The notes under the pieces were generated by a model that saw only the letters and a list, made by a program, of their open reading frames with translations, was not told the origin of the DNA and did no database searches. From the NCBI GenBank assembly GCA_003647375.1, contig QMMS01000106.1:1-13010 (forward strand): a stretch of DNA of 13,010 nucleotides. Direction: 5' to 3'. Shown piece after piece: positions 1 to 7,756 of the stretch. How positions within the stretch are numbered: position 1 is the stretch's first letter; each line of letters opens with the position of its first letter. The DNA is from Deltaproteobacteria bacterium (GTDB taxonomy: Bacteria; Desulfobacterota; Desulfobacteria; Desulfobacterales; B30-G6). The position numbers were made by a program, and so were the translations under genes.

Positions 1-540
1 CCCATTATGGTCAACCTGATGCTGCAAATGGGTCATGTGTCCATTGAATTGCCTGCGTTGCAAATGCTGCTTGGATTGACGCTCAAGGTGTTGGTGCCGA
101 TAGTGATCGGCCAATCTTTACGGCCGTGGTTAAAATCGAAGATCGCGCCGTTTTCCAAGGCTATTTCTATCTTCAACCAGAGCATCGTGCTCATGATCAT
201 CCTCAATGCCGTATCGAGCTCCACCCATCGGATCCTCGAGGCCGGACCGGTTCTTTTTCTCGTATTCCTTTTTATGATCGGCCTGCACATTTTTATCCTT
301 CTTTTCAATAAAACAACCGCCGGCGTTATCGGCCTTGATTTACCTTCCACAGCAGCCTTTACCATCCATACCTCTCAGAAAACCCTGACTATTTCATATC
401 TGGTTTGGGCCGGATATTTTGCCGCAGAATACCCCATGGCACTCATCCCCGGCATTGCCTATCACCTGACCCAGATGATTATGGACACCTTTGTGGCACA
501 ATTGTTCAGAAACAGAGTTGAGCAGGCTGCCAATATTTAA
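1..540 (+). CDS. Bile acid:sodium symporter family (SBF-like) transporter, C-terminal part
   Basis: Partial gene: the reading frame is open to the left edge (codons CCC ATT precede the first ATG at position 7), so the true start lies outside the window. The visible ~179 residues are hydrophobic with several membrane segments, for example the stretch from PALQMLLGLTLKVLVPIVIG, then IFNQSIVLMIILNAV, then AGPVLFLVFLFMIGLHIFIL. The last part contains TSQKTLTISYLVWAGYF and a Pro/Gly-rich region before the end, as in SBF-like (YfeH-type) proteins, where a Ser/Thr-Gln-Lys-Thr motif lies in the C-terminal half. Such proteins are inner-membrane secondary transporters of about 320-340 residues, so roughly the last half is present. 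The substrate is unknown. It is followed by a long gene-free stretch and need not be functionally linked to the rest. Confidence 0.75.
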   Translation, partial: PIMVNLMLQMGHVSIELPALQMLLGLTLKVLVPIVIGQSLRPWLKSKIAPFSKAISIFNQSIVLMIILNAVSSSTHRILEAGPVLFLVFLFMIGLHIFILLFNKTTAGVIGLDLPSTAAFTIHTSQKTLTISYLVWAGYFAAEYPMALIPGIAYHLTQMIMDTFVAQLFRNRVEQAANI

Positions 541-666
541 CTGTTATAACACAAAGTAAGGTTGTGTTACTCATATCTCAACCTCTTAAAAAGGGGTATA
601 CATGGGAAAATAAGTGGCGCCCTTCAACTGTTTGACAATTAAGGGGTCAGACCATATAATTTTGCA
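541..666. other. Gene-free stretch with GGGGTCAGACC motif
   Basis: No convincing ORF. Besides the hairpin at 547-569 it holds the motif TTAAGGGGTCAGACC at 639-653, directly before the large palindromic element. Similar GGGGTCAGA-type strings are, from memory, often found around REP/IS200-like (Y1) transposase genes in proteobacteria. No such gene is present here, so this is only a possible mobile-element scar. Confidence 0.3.
547..569 (+). terminator. Weak hairpin after the transporter gene
   Basis: AACACAA (548-554) pairs with TTGTGTT (562-568), and T547 with A569, around a 7-base loop. It sits 7 bases after the stop codon of the transporter. There is no T-run behind it, so it would be at best a weak or factor-assisted terminator. 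Confidence 0.35.
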
Positions 667-934
667 GTTATCTATAAAGTTCAAGCGATACCGTGTACAG
701 AGGTCTGCGGGGGTTCGTTTTAAAGTCGGGCAACTGTCTGAGATCGTTAGGCGCCGTTAGGCCCGCAGCATAAACTAGATGGATACGAAGATATAACCAG
801 TCGTTATTTATAAATATATTTTAATACGAAGGGCAGCGGCGGGCCTTACGGCGCCTTAGGAGCGAGTTTTGGCCGGCTTTAAAGCGAATTTACGCAGACC
901 GTCACGACAACCCAACTCGAGTTTTGCGGATAAC
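667..934 (+). repeat. Large self-complementary repeat element, copy A (upstream of dus)
   Basis: Copy A of an element found again at 7489-7756, same orientation, roughly 85% identical by eye with only single-base length differences. The whole unit is one imperfect hairpin. GTTATC (667-672) closes with GATAAC (929-934). Bases 702-729 pair with 873-900 over 28 positions with one mismatch (G710/A892). Bases 749-766 pair with 839-856 over 18 positions with one T/T mismatch. Between the two long stems is an asymmetric interior loop (730-748 / 857-872), and at the tip an A/T-rich arm (797-830). It is followed by six T's (942-947). It contains no convincing ORF and lies 55 bases before dus. It could be a MITE-like element, a structured RNA or a leader; the sequence alone does not decide. 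Confidence 0.8.
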
Positions 935-945
935 CGGTTAATTTT

Positions 946-974
946 TTGATACCATTGAATTAGTTGCATAAAAT
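946..974 (+). promoter_or_regulatory. Possible sigma-70 promoter before dus
   Basis: TTGATA (946-951), a 17-base spacer, then TAAAAT (969-974). The boxes are good, but the predicted transcript start (~981) would fall inside the ribosome-binding site at 978-981, giving an almost leaderless message. It may therefore be fortuitous, or translation may be near-leaderless. Confidence 0.25.
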
Positions 975-988
975 ACCAGGATGGGTAA

Positions 989-1978
989 ATGCCACGGATC
1001 AGACTATACATGGCCCCCATGAAAGGGCTTACCGATCATCTGTTCAGGAGTGCGTTCGCAGATCATTTTGGCGGATTCGACCTGGCGGTTGCGCCGTTCA
1101 TCACCACCAAACAGGGCCACCGCATCAAGAGAAATTACGTCAAAGACGTCCTTCCGGAAAACAATACCCGCATGCCGGTTATCCCTCAGATTCTAAGCAA
1201 AACCGCAGGGGATTTTATCATTCTGGCCAACTACCTGTATGACCTGGGGTATGACACCGTCAACTGGAACCTGGGCTGCCCTTATCCCATGGTGGCCAAC
1301 AAGAAACGAGGCTCGGGCATGCTGCCGTACACGGATCGAATTCAGGCCTTTCTCGACAGGGTCATTCCCGAAATCAACGGGTCACTTTCCATCAAAATGC
1401 GGCTTGGGTGGAAAGAAAATATCGATATTTTCAAACTTCTGCCGGTGATCGACCCATACCCGTTATCGCAAATTATCATTCACCCCCGAACCGGTCTACA
1501 ACGTTACGAAGGGTCTGTCGATCTGGACGCTTTTGAAGATTGCTTGGCCGTGACGGGCCACACGGTGGTTTACAACGGGGATATCCGAACGGTGGATGAT
1601 TTCAGGCGACTTTACCAGCGCTTTGATCGCGTTCATGCCTGGATGATCGGCCGCTGGTGCATAGCCGATCCTTTTCTGCCGGGTCGTATCACAACAGGTG
1701 CCGATATTCCGGATAAAATCTATCGGATGCAACTGTTTCACGATACCTTGTTTGAGGCCTACAACCGCGTTTTAGATGGTCCTTCCCACGTGATGAACAA
1801 AATGAAAGGGTTCTGGCGCTATTTTTCGCTGCCCTTCGAGGACTGCAAAAAAAGTATGAAGAACATTACAAAATCACGCTTGCCGGAACAGTACCTGGAG
1901 CGAGTTAATTTATTTTTCGAAACAGAAGCGAAACTGCGTAAACCAGCAGATATCCACGCCCAAAGGACTCGACAATAG
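989..1978 (+). CDS. tRNA-dihydrouridine synthase family protein
   Basis: 329-residue FMN-dependent Dus-type TIM barrel that would reduce uridine to dihydrouridine in tRNA. Visible signatures: N-terminal YMAPMKGLTDHLFR (res. 7-20), the NLGCP motif at 94-98 with the presumed catalytic Cys97, then KKRGSGML (105-112). The IKMRLGW block (135-141) and IIHPRT (163-168) supply the usual Lys, Arg and His around FMN and substrate. VYNGDI (194-199) and MIGR (219-222) form the phosphate-binding end of the barrel. The C-terminal ~100 residues are the helical RNA-binding part. The length fits the family; the overall pattern is nearest the DusC-like group, but the subgroup is not certain. Start chosen at ATG 989 because AGGA (978-981) lies 7 bases upstream. 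It stands alone, with repeat copy A just before it and convergent serA after it. Confidence 0.88.
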   Translation: MPRIRLYMAPMKGLTDHLFRSAFADHFGGFDLAVAPFITTKQGHRIKRNYVKDVLPENNTRMPVIPQILSKTAGDFIILANYLYDLGYDTVNWNLGCPYPMVANKKRGSGMLPYTDRIQAFLDRVIPEINGSLSIKMRLGWKENIDIFKLLPVIDPYPLSQIIIHPRTGLQRYEGSVDLDAFEDCLAVTGHTVVYNGDIRTVDDFRRLYQRFDRVHAWMIGRWCIADPFLPGRITTGADIPDKIYRMQLFHDTLFEAYNRVLDGPSHVMNKMKGFWRYFSLPFEDCKKSMKNITKSRLPEQYLERVNLFFETEAKLRKPADIHAQRTRQ

Positions 1979-1986
1979 ATTGCCCT

Positions 1987-2028
1987 ATTCGGTATTGGGT
2001 TTTGTTTTCATTCCATGGCGGGATTGGG
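1987..2028. repeat. Deletion derivative of the iorA-iorB intergenic repeat
   Basis: Positions 1987-2013 match 9805-9831 at 26 of 27 bases, and 2013-2028 match 9857-9872 at 15 of 16. The 26-odd bases between the two blocks in the other copy (the arm with GGACGTTCGA and the left half of CCCGCCATGGCGGG) are missing here. It lies between the convergent dus and serA genes, in the 110-base spacer. Confidence 0.65.
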
Positions 2029-2088
2029 CGTTCATCTTTATAAAATCATCGTTGTAAAGATTCTGTATTCTGGCTCCTGAATTCTTTC

Positions 2089-3669
2089 CTACAGTTCCAC
2101 CAGCTTAATGCTCTCCACCAATGGCAACACCTTGATATCCTTCAAGACATCCTCTGGTATCGGGGTGTCTGTGGCCAGAAATACAATATTGGTGCTTCCT
2201 TCAGAACTTTCACCGACGTTCATCCGGCTGATATTGATATCCCGCTCGCCAAGTAATACCGTTATGCTGCCGAATGCGCCGGGTTTGTTGGCATTACGTA
2301 TATAAGCCAGGTATCCTTTCGGTTGCATGGTAAGATGGAAGTCATCGATTTTGACGATAGATGCCCGTTTCTTACCGAATATCGTCCCGGAAATATCACA
2401 GGTTCCTTCGGTGGTCACGACCTTCACGGTGATGAGATTAATATATTCATCCGGATCGGATGTCCTGGTTTCAGATATCCTGATGCCTCTTTCCTGCGCA
2501 AGCACGTTTGCATTCACGTAATTGACGTCATCTTTGACCATGGGAGTCAGAAGGCCTTTTAAAATACTTGTGGTAATGGGTGCGAGATCCATTCCCTGAA
2601 AATCGCCGGCGTATTCGATTCCAACCTCTTTTACAGCACCTTTGCATAACTGTGGTACCAGACACCCAATACGGTCACCAAGATTCAGATAAGGTCCTAT
2701 CTTTTTTAAAAGCTCCCCCGCGACCGATGGCACATTGACAGCGTTGGTAATGGTACCGGTTTTCAGACAATCGATTATCTGCCTGGCCACCGCAACCGCT
2801 ACATTTGTCTGGGCTTCCTTTGTCGAGGCACCCAAATGGGGTGTACAGATGACATTTTCATGTTCAACCAGAGAACAGGTGCCGGGAGGTTCGGTTTCAA
2901 ACACATCCAGCGCAGCACCGGCGACTTTGCCGGAAATGATGGCATGGTTGAGATCCTTTTCATTGACAATGCCACCTCTCGCACAGTTGATAATCATGAC
3001 CCCATTCTTCATTTGATCAAAAGCTTTTTTGTTCAGTAGTCCGGTAGTTTCCTTTATTTTGGGAACATGAATGGAGATATAGTCGGCCTTTCTATAAAGG
3101 TTCTCTATGGACACACTTTCAAAACCATCTTTCTGAATCTGTTCCGGGGAAACAAAGGGGTCGTAAACAATGACCCGCATTCTAAGACCCCGTGCCCTGT
3201 CTGCCACAATGGAGCCGATTTTTCCATAGCCAACAACACCCAGGATCTTATTGAAAACTTCTCTACCCTGCAGTAGTTTTTTATCCCATCTTCCGGATTT
3301 CAAGGAACTCGTTCCCCTGGGGATGTTCCTGGTTAAAGCCATCATCAGGGAGATAGCATGCTCTGCCGTTGTGACCACATTACCAGTGGGTGTGTTCATG
3401 ACGATGATACCATGTTTGGTGGCAGCGGGGATATCGACATTGTCCAAGCCAATGCCGGCTCTCCCGACGACTTTGAGATTTTTTGCCACACCCATAAGAT
3501 CTGCAGTGACCTTGGTAGCACTTCGTATTACAAGTGCATGGTATTTCCCGATTATTTTTTTGAGCTCTTCCGGCGACAGGCCTGTCTTCACATCTACCGT
3601 TATGCACTCTTCATCTTCGAACATCCTGATCCCGATTTCTCCCAGCTGATCACTCACCAGAACTTTCAT
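2089..3669 (-). CDS. serA: D-3-phosphoglycerate dehydrogenase
   Basis: 526 residues, the long form with C-terminal regulatory domains. It oxidises 3-phosphoglycerate to 3-phosphohydroxypyruvate with NAD+, the first step of serine synthesis in the cytoplasm. The substrate domain holds RSATKV (49-54) and VGRAGIGLDNVD (68-79). The Rossmann fold has GYGKIG (147-152) and the NAD-ribose acidic residue near D170. Catalytic residues fit Arg231 in NCARGG, Glu260 in FETEPP and His278 in TPHLGAST. Residues ~318-445 form the intervening (ASB-type) domain, and ~453-526 an ACT domain with NKPGAFGSITVLL, usually the serine-feedback site. Start: ATG at 3669 preceded by AGGGG on the minus strand. It lies 111 bases downstream of trpB2 on the same strand, with a terminator-like hairpin between. 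An adjacent PLP enzyme that can use serine is suggestive of a shared role. Confidence 0.95.
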   Translation of the reverse strand: MKVLVSDQLGEIGIRMFEDEECITVDVKTGLSPEELKKIIGKYHALVIRSATKVTADLMGVAKNLKVVGRAGIGLDNVDIPAATKHGIIVMNTPTGNVVTTAEHAISLMMALTRNIPRGTSSLKSGRWDKKLLQGREVFNKILGVVGYGKIGSIVADRARGLRMRVIVYDPFVSPEQIQKDGFESVSIENLYRKADYISIHVPKIKETTGLLNKKAFDQMKNGVMIINCARGGIVNEKDLNHAIISGKVAGAALDVFETEPPGTCSLVEHENVICTPHLGASTKEAQTNVAVAVARQIIDCLKTGTITNAVNVPSVAGELLKKIGPYLNLGDRIGCLVPQLCKGAVKEVGIEYAGDFQGMDLAPITTSILKGLLTPMVKDDVNYVNANVLAQERGIRISETRTSDPDEYINLITVKVVTTEGTCDISGTIFGKKRASIVKIDDFHLTMQPKGYLAYIRNANKPGAFGSITVLLGERDINISRMNVGESSEGSTNIVFLATDTPIPEDVLKDIKVLPLVESIKLVEL

Positions 3670-3717
3670 CTGTCATCCCCTGATTAATTTGTTTACGATT
3701 TCATGTAGTTAAATAAG

Positions 3718-3757
3718 AAAAAGCGATCCCCGTGCATAGCACGAGGAACGCTTTTTT
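3718..3757 (-). terminator. Intrinsic terminator / attenuator between trpB2 and serA
   Basis: Stem formed by AAAAAGCG (3718-3725) with CGCTTTTTT (3749-3757), continued by CCCCGTGC (3728-3735) with GCACGAGG (3739-3746) with one mismatch, and loop ATA. Read on the minus strand it lies 24 bases after the trpB2 stop and ends in a T-rich run. It should stop or reduce read-through from trpB2 into serA. It is nearly symmetric, so it could also act on the plus strand. Confidence 0.7.
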
Positions 3758-3780
3758 CAGTCAGTGTTTGTTTCCATTTA

Positions 3781-5154
3781 TTAGCGGCTTTTCAAAAGCT
3801 CCGGCTTTGGATATTCCTCCAGCACTTTCTGAGATTCCACCATGGCATCTTCGTCAACGGTGATATCTTCCAATTGCCCGGACAGATACTTTTCATAAGC
3901 GGCAAGATCGATCAAACCATGTCCGCTATAATTGAAAAGGATAACCTTCTCCTTGCCCTCTTCTTTGGCCTTTTTAGCTTCATCTATCACGCATGCCAGG
4001 GCATGGTTGGTTTCGGGTGCCGGGATAACGCCTTCCGTACGCGCCAGGAGTATTCCTGCTTTATAGGTGGCGAGCTGACCCACAGCCTTGGCTTCCATGA
4101 TACCCTCGGATACCAATTGACTGACAGTCGGCGCCATGCCGTGATACCTTAGCCCGCCCGCATGAAGCGGTGGGGGTACAAAGGTATGTCCCAGGCTGTG
4201 CATGGGAAGCAAAGGAGTCATTTTTGCGAAATCACCATGATCATAGGCAAAAGGCGCCCTGGTCAGGGTCGGGCATGCTTCGGGTTCCACGGGATATATT
4301 TCCACGTCTTTGCCGTTGATTTTATCATGGGCAAATGGGAATGCAAGGCCTGCAAAATTGCTCCCGCCGCCGGCACATCCTATGACAATATCCGGATATT
4401 CGTTTACTTTTTCTAATTGCTTCTTGGCTTCCAGACCGATAATGGTCTGGTGAAGCATCACGTGGTTCAACACGCTGCCCAATGAATAGCGTGTCTCACC
4501 GCTTTCATCCGTAACAGCTGCCTCGACGGCTTCACTGATGGCGATTCCCAGGCTGCCGGGCGTATCCGGGTCCATCTCGAGAACACCTCTTCCGGCTTGT
4601 GTTTCCGTGCTTGGGCTGGCAACACACTGGGCACCCCAGGTAGACATCATCGCTTTACGATATGGTTTTTGATCGAAACTGATCCGGACCATCCAGACCT
4701 TGCACTCAAGCCCGAACTGGGAACAGGCAAATGCCAGGGCACTCCCCCACTGACCGGCGCCGGTTTCGGTGGTCAAGCGCTTAATGCCGAACTCCTTGTT
4801 GTAATAAGCCTGGGCTACTGCCGTGTTGGGTTTGTGGCTGCCCGGCGGGCTGACGCCTTCATATTTGTAGTAAATGCGTGCCGGCGTATCTAGGGCTTTT
4901 TCCAGTTCAAAAGCACGGATCAAAGGAGACGGGCGCCAGATACTGAGGACCCGTAAAACTTCCTCAGGAATATCGATCCACCGTTCCGTGCTGACCTCCT
5001 GTTCGATGAGGTTCATGGGAAAAACCGGTGCAAGCATGTCCGGCGTTATCGGACCATCCGGCCCCAGGGGTGGATTCATCTTGATATCCGCAAGAATGTT
5101 GTACCACTGCCGCGGCATCTCATCTTCGGATAACAGTATTTTTCTCGTTTTCAT
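3781..5154 (-). CDS. trpB2: Tryptophan synthase beta chain-like protein, TrpB2 type
   Basis: 457-residue PLP enzyme of the stand-alone TrpB2 class, longer than TrpB1 (~400). Family chemistry is beta-replacement of serine by indole to give tryptophan, or serine deamination when indole is absent. PLP Lys108 is in GSHKPNTA (106-112). The TETGAGQWG loop (129-137) corresponds to the TrpB ETGAGQ carboxylate-binding loop. AGGGSNFAG (261-269) binds the cofactor phosphate, and [12 protein letters not shown] (374-385) is the conserved C-terminal block. The N-terminal extension with [15 protein letters not shown] (39-53) is typical of TrpB2. No trpA or other trp gene is nearby, which fits a salvage or catabolic role more than ordinary biosynthesis. 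Start ATG 5154 has GGAGG close upstream on its strand. It is transcribed divergently from the fused beta-oxidation gene. Confidence 0.92.
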   Translation of the reverse strand: MKTRKILLSEDEMPRQWYNILADIKMNPPLGPDGPITPDMLAPVFPMNLIEQEVSTERWIDIPEEVLRVLSIWRPSPLIRAFELEKALDTPARIYYKYEGVSPPGSHKPNTAVAQAYYNKEFGIKRLTTETGAGQWGSALAFACSQFGLECKVWMVRISFDQKPYRKAMMSTWGAQCVASPSTETQAGRGVLEMDPDTPGSLGIAISEAVEAAVTDESGETRYSLGSVLNHVMLHQTIIGLEAKKQLEKVNEYPDIVIGCAGGGSNFAGLAFPFAHDKINGKDVEIYPVEPEACPTLTRAPFAYDHGDFAKMTPLLPMHSLGHTFVPPPLHAGGLRYHGMAPTVSQLVSEGIMEAKAVGQLATYKAGILLARTEGVIPAPETNHALACVIDEAKKAKEEGKEKVILFNYSGHGLIDLAAYEKYLSGQLEDITVDEDAMVESQKVLEEYPKPELLKSR

Positions 5155-5250
5155 TGGCTCCTCCTTCCTGATATGTATTTAAATGATTTGGCGGATTGCA
5201 CTATCGGGTAAGACTGGATATAACACGCTGAAAAAGATTCACTTTTTAAC

Positions 5251-5278
5251 TTGACTTCATTTGTGTATACAGTATACA
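5251..5278 (+). promoter_or_regulatory. Promoter for the fused dehydrogenase/hydratase gene
   Basis: TTGACT (5251-5256), 16-base spacer, TATACA (5273-5278). The predicted start is ~5285, leaving a ~58-base leader before the ATG at 5344. The -10 box lies inside the GTATAC repeat, so a bound regulator would block it. Confidence 0.5.
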
Positions 5279-5290
5279 GACTTTAGTCAA
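5264..5290 (-). promoter_or_regulatory. Promoter for trpB2 (minus strand)
   Basis: On the minus strand TTGACT (5290-5285), 15-base spacer, TATACA (5269-5264). It would start near 5257 and give a ~100-base leader to trpB2. It is the near mirror image of the plus-strand promoter and overlaps it almost completely. The 15-base spacer is short, so strength is uncertain. Confidence 0.4.
5265..5277. promoter_or_regulatory. Operator-like double GTATAC site
   Basis: GTATAC-A-GTATAC: two copies of a 6-base palindrome one base apart, inside a wider inverted repeat CTTGACT (5250-5256) / AGTCAAG (5285-5291). The TGTATAC half-site style is reminiscent of GntR/FadR-family operators. No regulator gene lies in the window, so the factor is unknown. 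Confidence 0.5.
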
Positions 5291-5343
5291 GAGAATAATA
5301 CTACTTAACCTATTTTTTACCTTAAATAAAGAAGGAATATCTT

Positions 5344-7365
5344 ATGAAGTCCAACCCTGAACTCTACCCGACTGCCTGCAACCCTCTTCTGATCAAACCG
5401 GATCGCGGATTACCAAGCGCCGCTGCCATCATCGGCGCCGGTACTATTGGTCCCGATATTGGCTACTACTTAAAAAGTGCTTTGCCCGGCATGTCACTGA
5501 CGATAGTGGACATTGACGACAAACCTCTTGCGGCTGCAGAGAAACGATTGGCTGCTTATGCGGCAAAAGCTGTCGAACGAAGGAAACTTAGACCGGAACA
5601 GGCAGAAAATGTTCTTAAAAATATTTACTACACCACTGATTACGATCAGCTGAAGGATTGTCAGTTGGTTATCGAAGCTGCAACGGAAAACATACCTTTG
5701 AAGCAGAAGATCTTCGCTCAAATTGAAACTATTGTCAGTCAAGACACCATCATTACTTCCAACACAAGTTCCATTCCGGCCGACCGCTTGTTCACGAAAA
5801 TGAAACACCCGGAAAGAACCTCGGTTACCCATTTTTTTGCCCCTGCCTGGCGGAGTCTTCCCGTAGAAGTTATCTCATGGTCCGGTGCCGCTCAGAAAAC
5901 CATCGATTATCTGTTCTGGTTTCTGGCAAAAACCGGGAAAGCGCCTATCGTGACGGACAATGCCATCTGTTTTGTCCTGGATCGTATTTTCGACAACTGG
6001 TGTAATGAATCCGCGTATCTCTTGAGCCAGGCCACGGCCAGTCAAATTGACAAAGTGGCGGAAGAATTTGTTTATGCAGGCCCTTTTTTCGTTCTGAACA
6101 TGGCCAACGGCAATCCGATCATTATTGAGACGAATACCCTGCAGATGGAAGAAGGTACACATTACAAACCGGCGCCGATACTCAATTCGGTCGATCGCTG
6201 GGCAACACATCGCCCCGGGGCCGGTCCGGACATTCCCGAGAGTCTTTGTAATGCCATTCGGGATCGGCTGCTGGGCATTCTGTTTTCACAGTCATTTGAC
6301 ATTATCGACAGGGGTATCGGCACAATGGCCGATCTCAATTTCGGTTGTCAGATTGCCCTGGGGTTTAAAGAAGGGCCTCTCGATATCATGAAACGCCTGG
6401 GCAAGACCGAAGTTGACCGCATTATGAAGCGCTTTCAAGAGGATCGCCCCGGGTTTCCTGTGGCCACCCGGTCATTTGAGACCTATCAATCGTTTCATCG
6501 ATATATTCTGACGGACGATATCGACGGGGTGAAAATTATCACCATCCGTCGTCCCCAGGCCATGAACGCACTTAATGATGATATTACGGACGAAATATGT
6601 CAGGTCCTGGAAAGCAGTGAAAAAGATCCAGCGGTAAAAGGATTCGTCCTTACAGGGTTCGGCAACACCGCTTTCTCTGCCGGTGCCGATATCGGCAAGT
6701 TTCCGACCATGCTAGGAGACAAAAATGCTTCCATTCAGTATGCCAGGGATTGCGCTAAAGTTCAGCGTTACATGGATCAAATGAACAAGCCCGTGGTTGC
6801 GGCCCTCAATGGATTGGCCATGGGCGGTGGACTGGAGGTGGCCATTCGGTGTCATGGTATTGTTTCGGTTGAAAAAGCAGTCCTGCAATTTCCGGAGATC
6901 ACATTGGGCATCCTGCCCGGTATTGGCGGTTGTGTGGTGCCTTACCGTAAGTGGCCCCAGGGGGCAGCGCTCTTTCATGAAATGATCCTGTTCGGAAAAC
7001 CGGTCCCGGCAGCAACGGCCGCGGAGATGGGAATCATCAATTGTCTCGTCAGCGATCCGGCAGACCTGATAGGGGCCGCCATTGAAGAGGTGCACCGGCT
7101 TCAAGGCAACATATCAAGAATCAGCAACGCAGCCGTTGACATTCCTGAGATATCGATTCCGGAAAAACCTGTTGCCGGCAAACAGCCTCTGAGCAAAGAA
7201 GCCGTTTCCATTGCAGCCGATACTGTTCGGAAGGCATCGGCTGTCGATAATCTCGAAACAGCGTTGGAGATCGGGTATGGAGGATTTGGTGACATTGCCT
7301 GCTCAAAAGCCGCCAAAGAAGGAATATCTGCGTTCCTGCAAAAAAGAAAACCGGTATTCAAATAA
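5344..7365 (+). CDS. Fused 3-hydroxyacyl-CoA dehydrogenase / enoyl-CoA hydratase (dehydrogenase first)
   Basis: 673 residues. The N-terminal half (to ~370) is an NAD-dependent 3-hydroxyacyl-CoA dehydrogenase: IIGAGTIG (29-36) Rossmann loop, VIEAATEN (109-116), SNTSS (139-143), His163 in THFFAPAW and Glu175 in LPVEV. The second dehydrogenase domain follows (~208-370). Where the family usually has GF-x-x-N-R, this protein reads CFVLDR (209-214), so the Asn is Asp213. From ~385 a crotonase domain follows: AGADI (446-450) oxyanion hole, MGGGLE (493-498) with Glu498, PEITLG (517-522) with Glu518, and PGIGG (525-529). Both hydratase glutamates are present. FadB-type proteins have the hydratase first; this reverse order is known from archaeal and some anaerobic bacterial proteins. 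Start ATG 5344 with GAAGGA 7 bases upstream. The expected role is beta-oxidation-like hydration and oxidation of an acyl-CoA; the substrate is unknown. Confidence 0.9.
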   Translation: MKSNPELYPTACNPLLIKPDRGLPSAAAIIGAGTIGPDIGYYLKSALPGMSLTIVDIDDKPLAAAEKRLAAYAAKAVERRKLRPEQAENVLKNIYYTTDYDQLKDCQLVIEAATENIPLKQKIFAQIETIVSQDTIITSNTSSIPADRLFTKMKHPERTSVTHFFAPAWRSLPVEVISWSGAAQKTIDYLFWFLAKTGKAPIVTDNAICFVLDRIFDNWCNESAYLLSQATASQIDKVAEEFVYAGPFFVLNMANGNPIIIETNTLQMEEGTHYKPAPILNSVDRWATHRPGAGPDIPESLCNAIRDRLLGILFSQSFDIIDRGIGTMADLNFGCQIALGFKEGPLDIMKRLGKTEVDRIMKRFQEDRPGFPVATRSFETYQSFHRYILTDDIDGVKIITIRRPQAMNALNDDITDEICQVLESSEKDPAVKGFVLTGFGNTAFSAGADIGKFPTMLGDKNASIQYARDCAKVQRYMDQMNKPVVAALNGLAMGGGLEVAIRCHGIVSVEKAVLQFPEITLGILPGIGGCVVPYRKWPQGAALFHEMILFGKPVPAATAAEMGIINCLVSDPADLIGAAIEEVHRLQGNISRISNAAVDIPEISIPEKPVAGKQPLSKEAVSIAADTVRKASAVDNLETALEIGYGGFGDIACSKAAKEGISAFLQKRKPVFK

Positions 7366-7384
7366 ATTCGCTGCGCGAATTTAT
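7362..7384 (+). terminator. Hairpin overlapping the stop of the fused gene
   Basis: ATAAATTCGC (7362-7371) pairs perfectly with GCGAATTTAT (7375-7384) around a 3-base loop and includes the TAA stop codon. A second small hairpin GCGAC/GTCGC follows (7389-7401). No T-run, so termination would be imperfect. The rest of 7402-7488 shows nothing recognisable. Confidence 0.4.
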
Positions 7385-7488
7385 CGGACGCGACGTTGTC
7401 GCTTGATACCAATACAACATTGTGTTCACATTACAACTCGTTTTTCATGGCCGCACAGGAATTGTCTATTGGCTATATACTATTTTAC

Positions 7489-7756
7489 GGTTATCTATAA
7501 AGCTCAAGAGATACCGTGCACAGAGGTCTGCGGGAGTTCGTTTTAAAGTCGGGCAACTGTCTGAGATCGTTAGGCGCCGTTAGGTCCGCAGCATAAGCTA
7601 AATAGTTACAAATGCAAACCAGTCGTTATTTAAAAACTTATTTAAATACGACTGGCAGCGGCGGGCCTTACGGCGCCTTAGGAGCGAGTTTTGGCCGGCT
7701 TTAAAACGAATTTCCGCAGACCGCAAGACAATCCGGCTTGAGTTTTGCGAATAGCC
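7489..7756 (+). repeat. Large self-complementary repeat element, copy B (upstream of iorA)
   Basis: Second copy of the 667-934 element, same orientation, ending 39 bases before the iorA ATG. GGTTAT (7489-7494) closes with ATAGCC (7751-7756). AAAGCTCAAG (7499-7508) pairs with 7737-7746. Bases 7525-7552 pair with 7695-7722 at all 28 positions (some G-T/G-U). The tip arm CCAGTCGTTATTT (7619-7631) pairs with AAATACGACTGG (7644-7655) with one bulged base. Several differences from copy A keep pairing: U-A instead of U-G at 7541/7706, A-U instead of G-U at 7535/7712, C-G instead of U-G at 7503/7742. That suggests selection on the folded form or descent from a palindromic mobile element. Confidence 0.8.

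Noticed and set aside
33..365. Antisense ORF of 110 codons within the transporter gene
   Set aside because: It is a shadow of the real membrane-protein frame, with no start signal and no recognisable motif.
667..934. Ordinary intrinsic terminator
   Set aside because: Far too long and branched, it lies just upstream of genes, and a second copy exists, so it is treated as a repeat/structured element instead, though it could still affect transcription.
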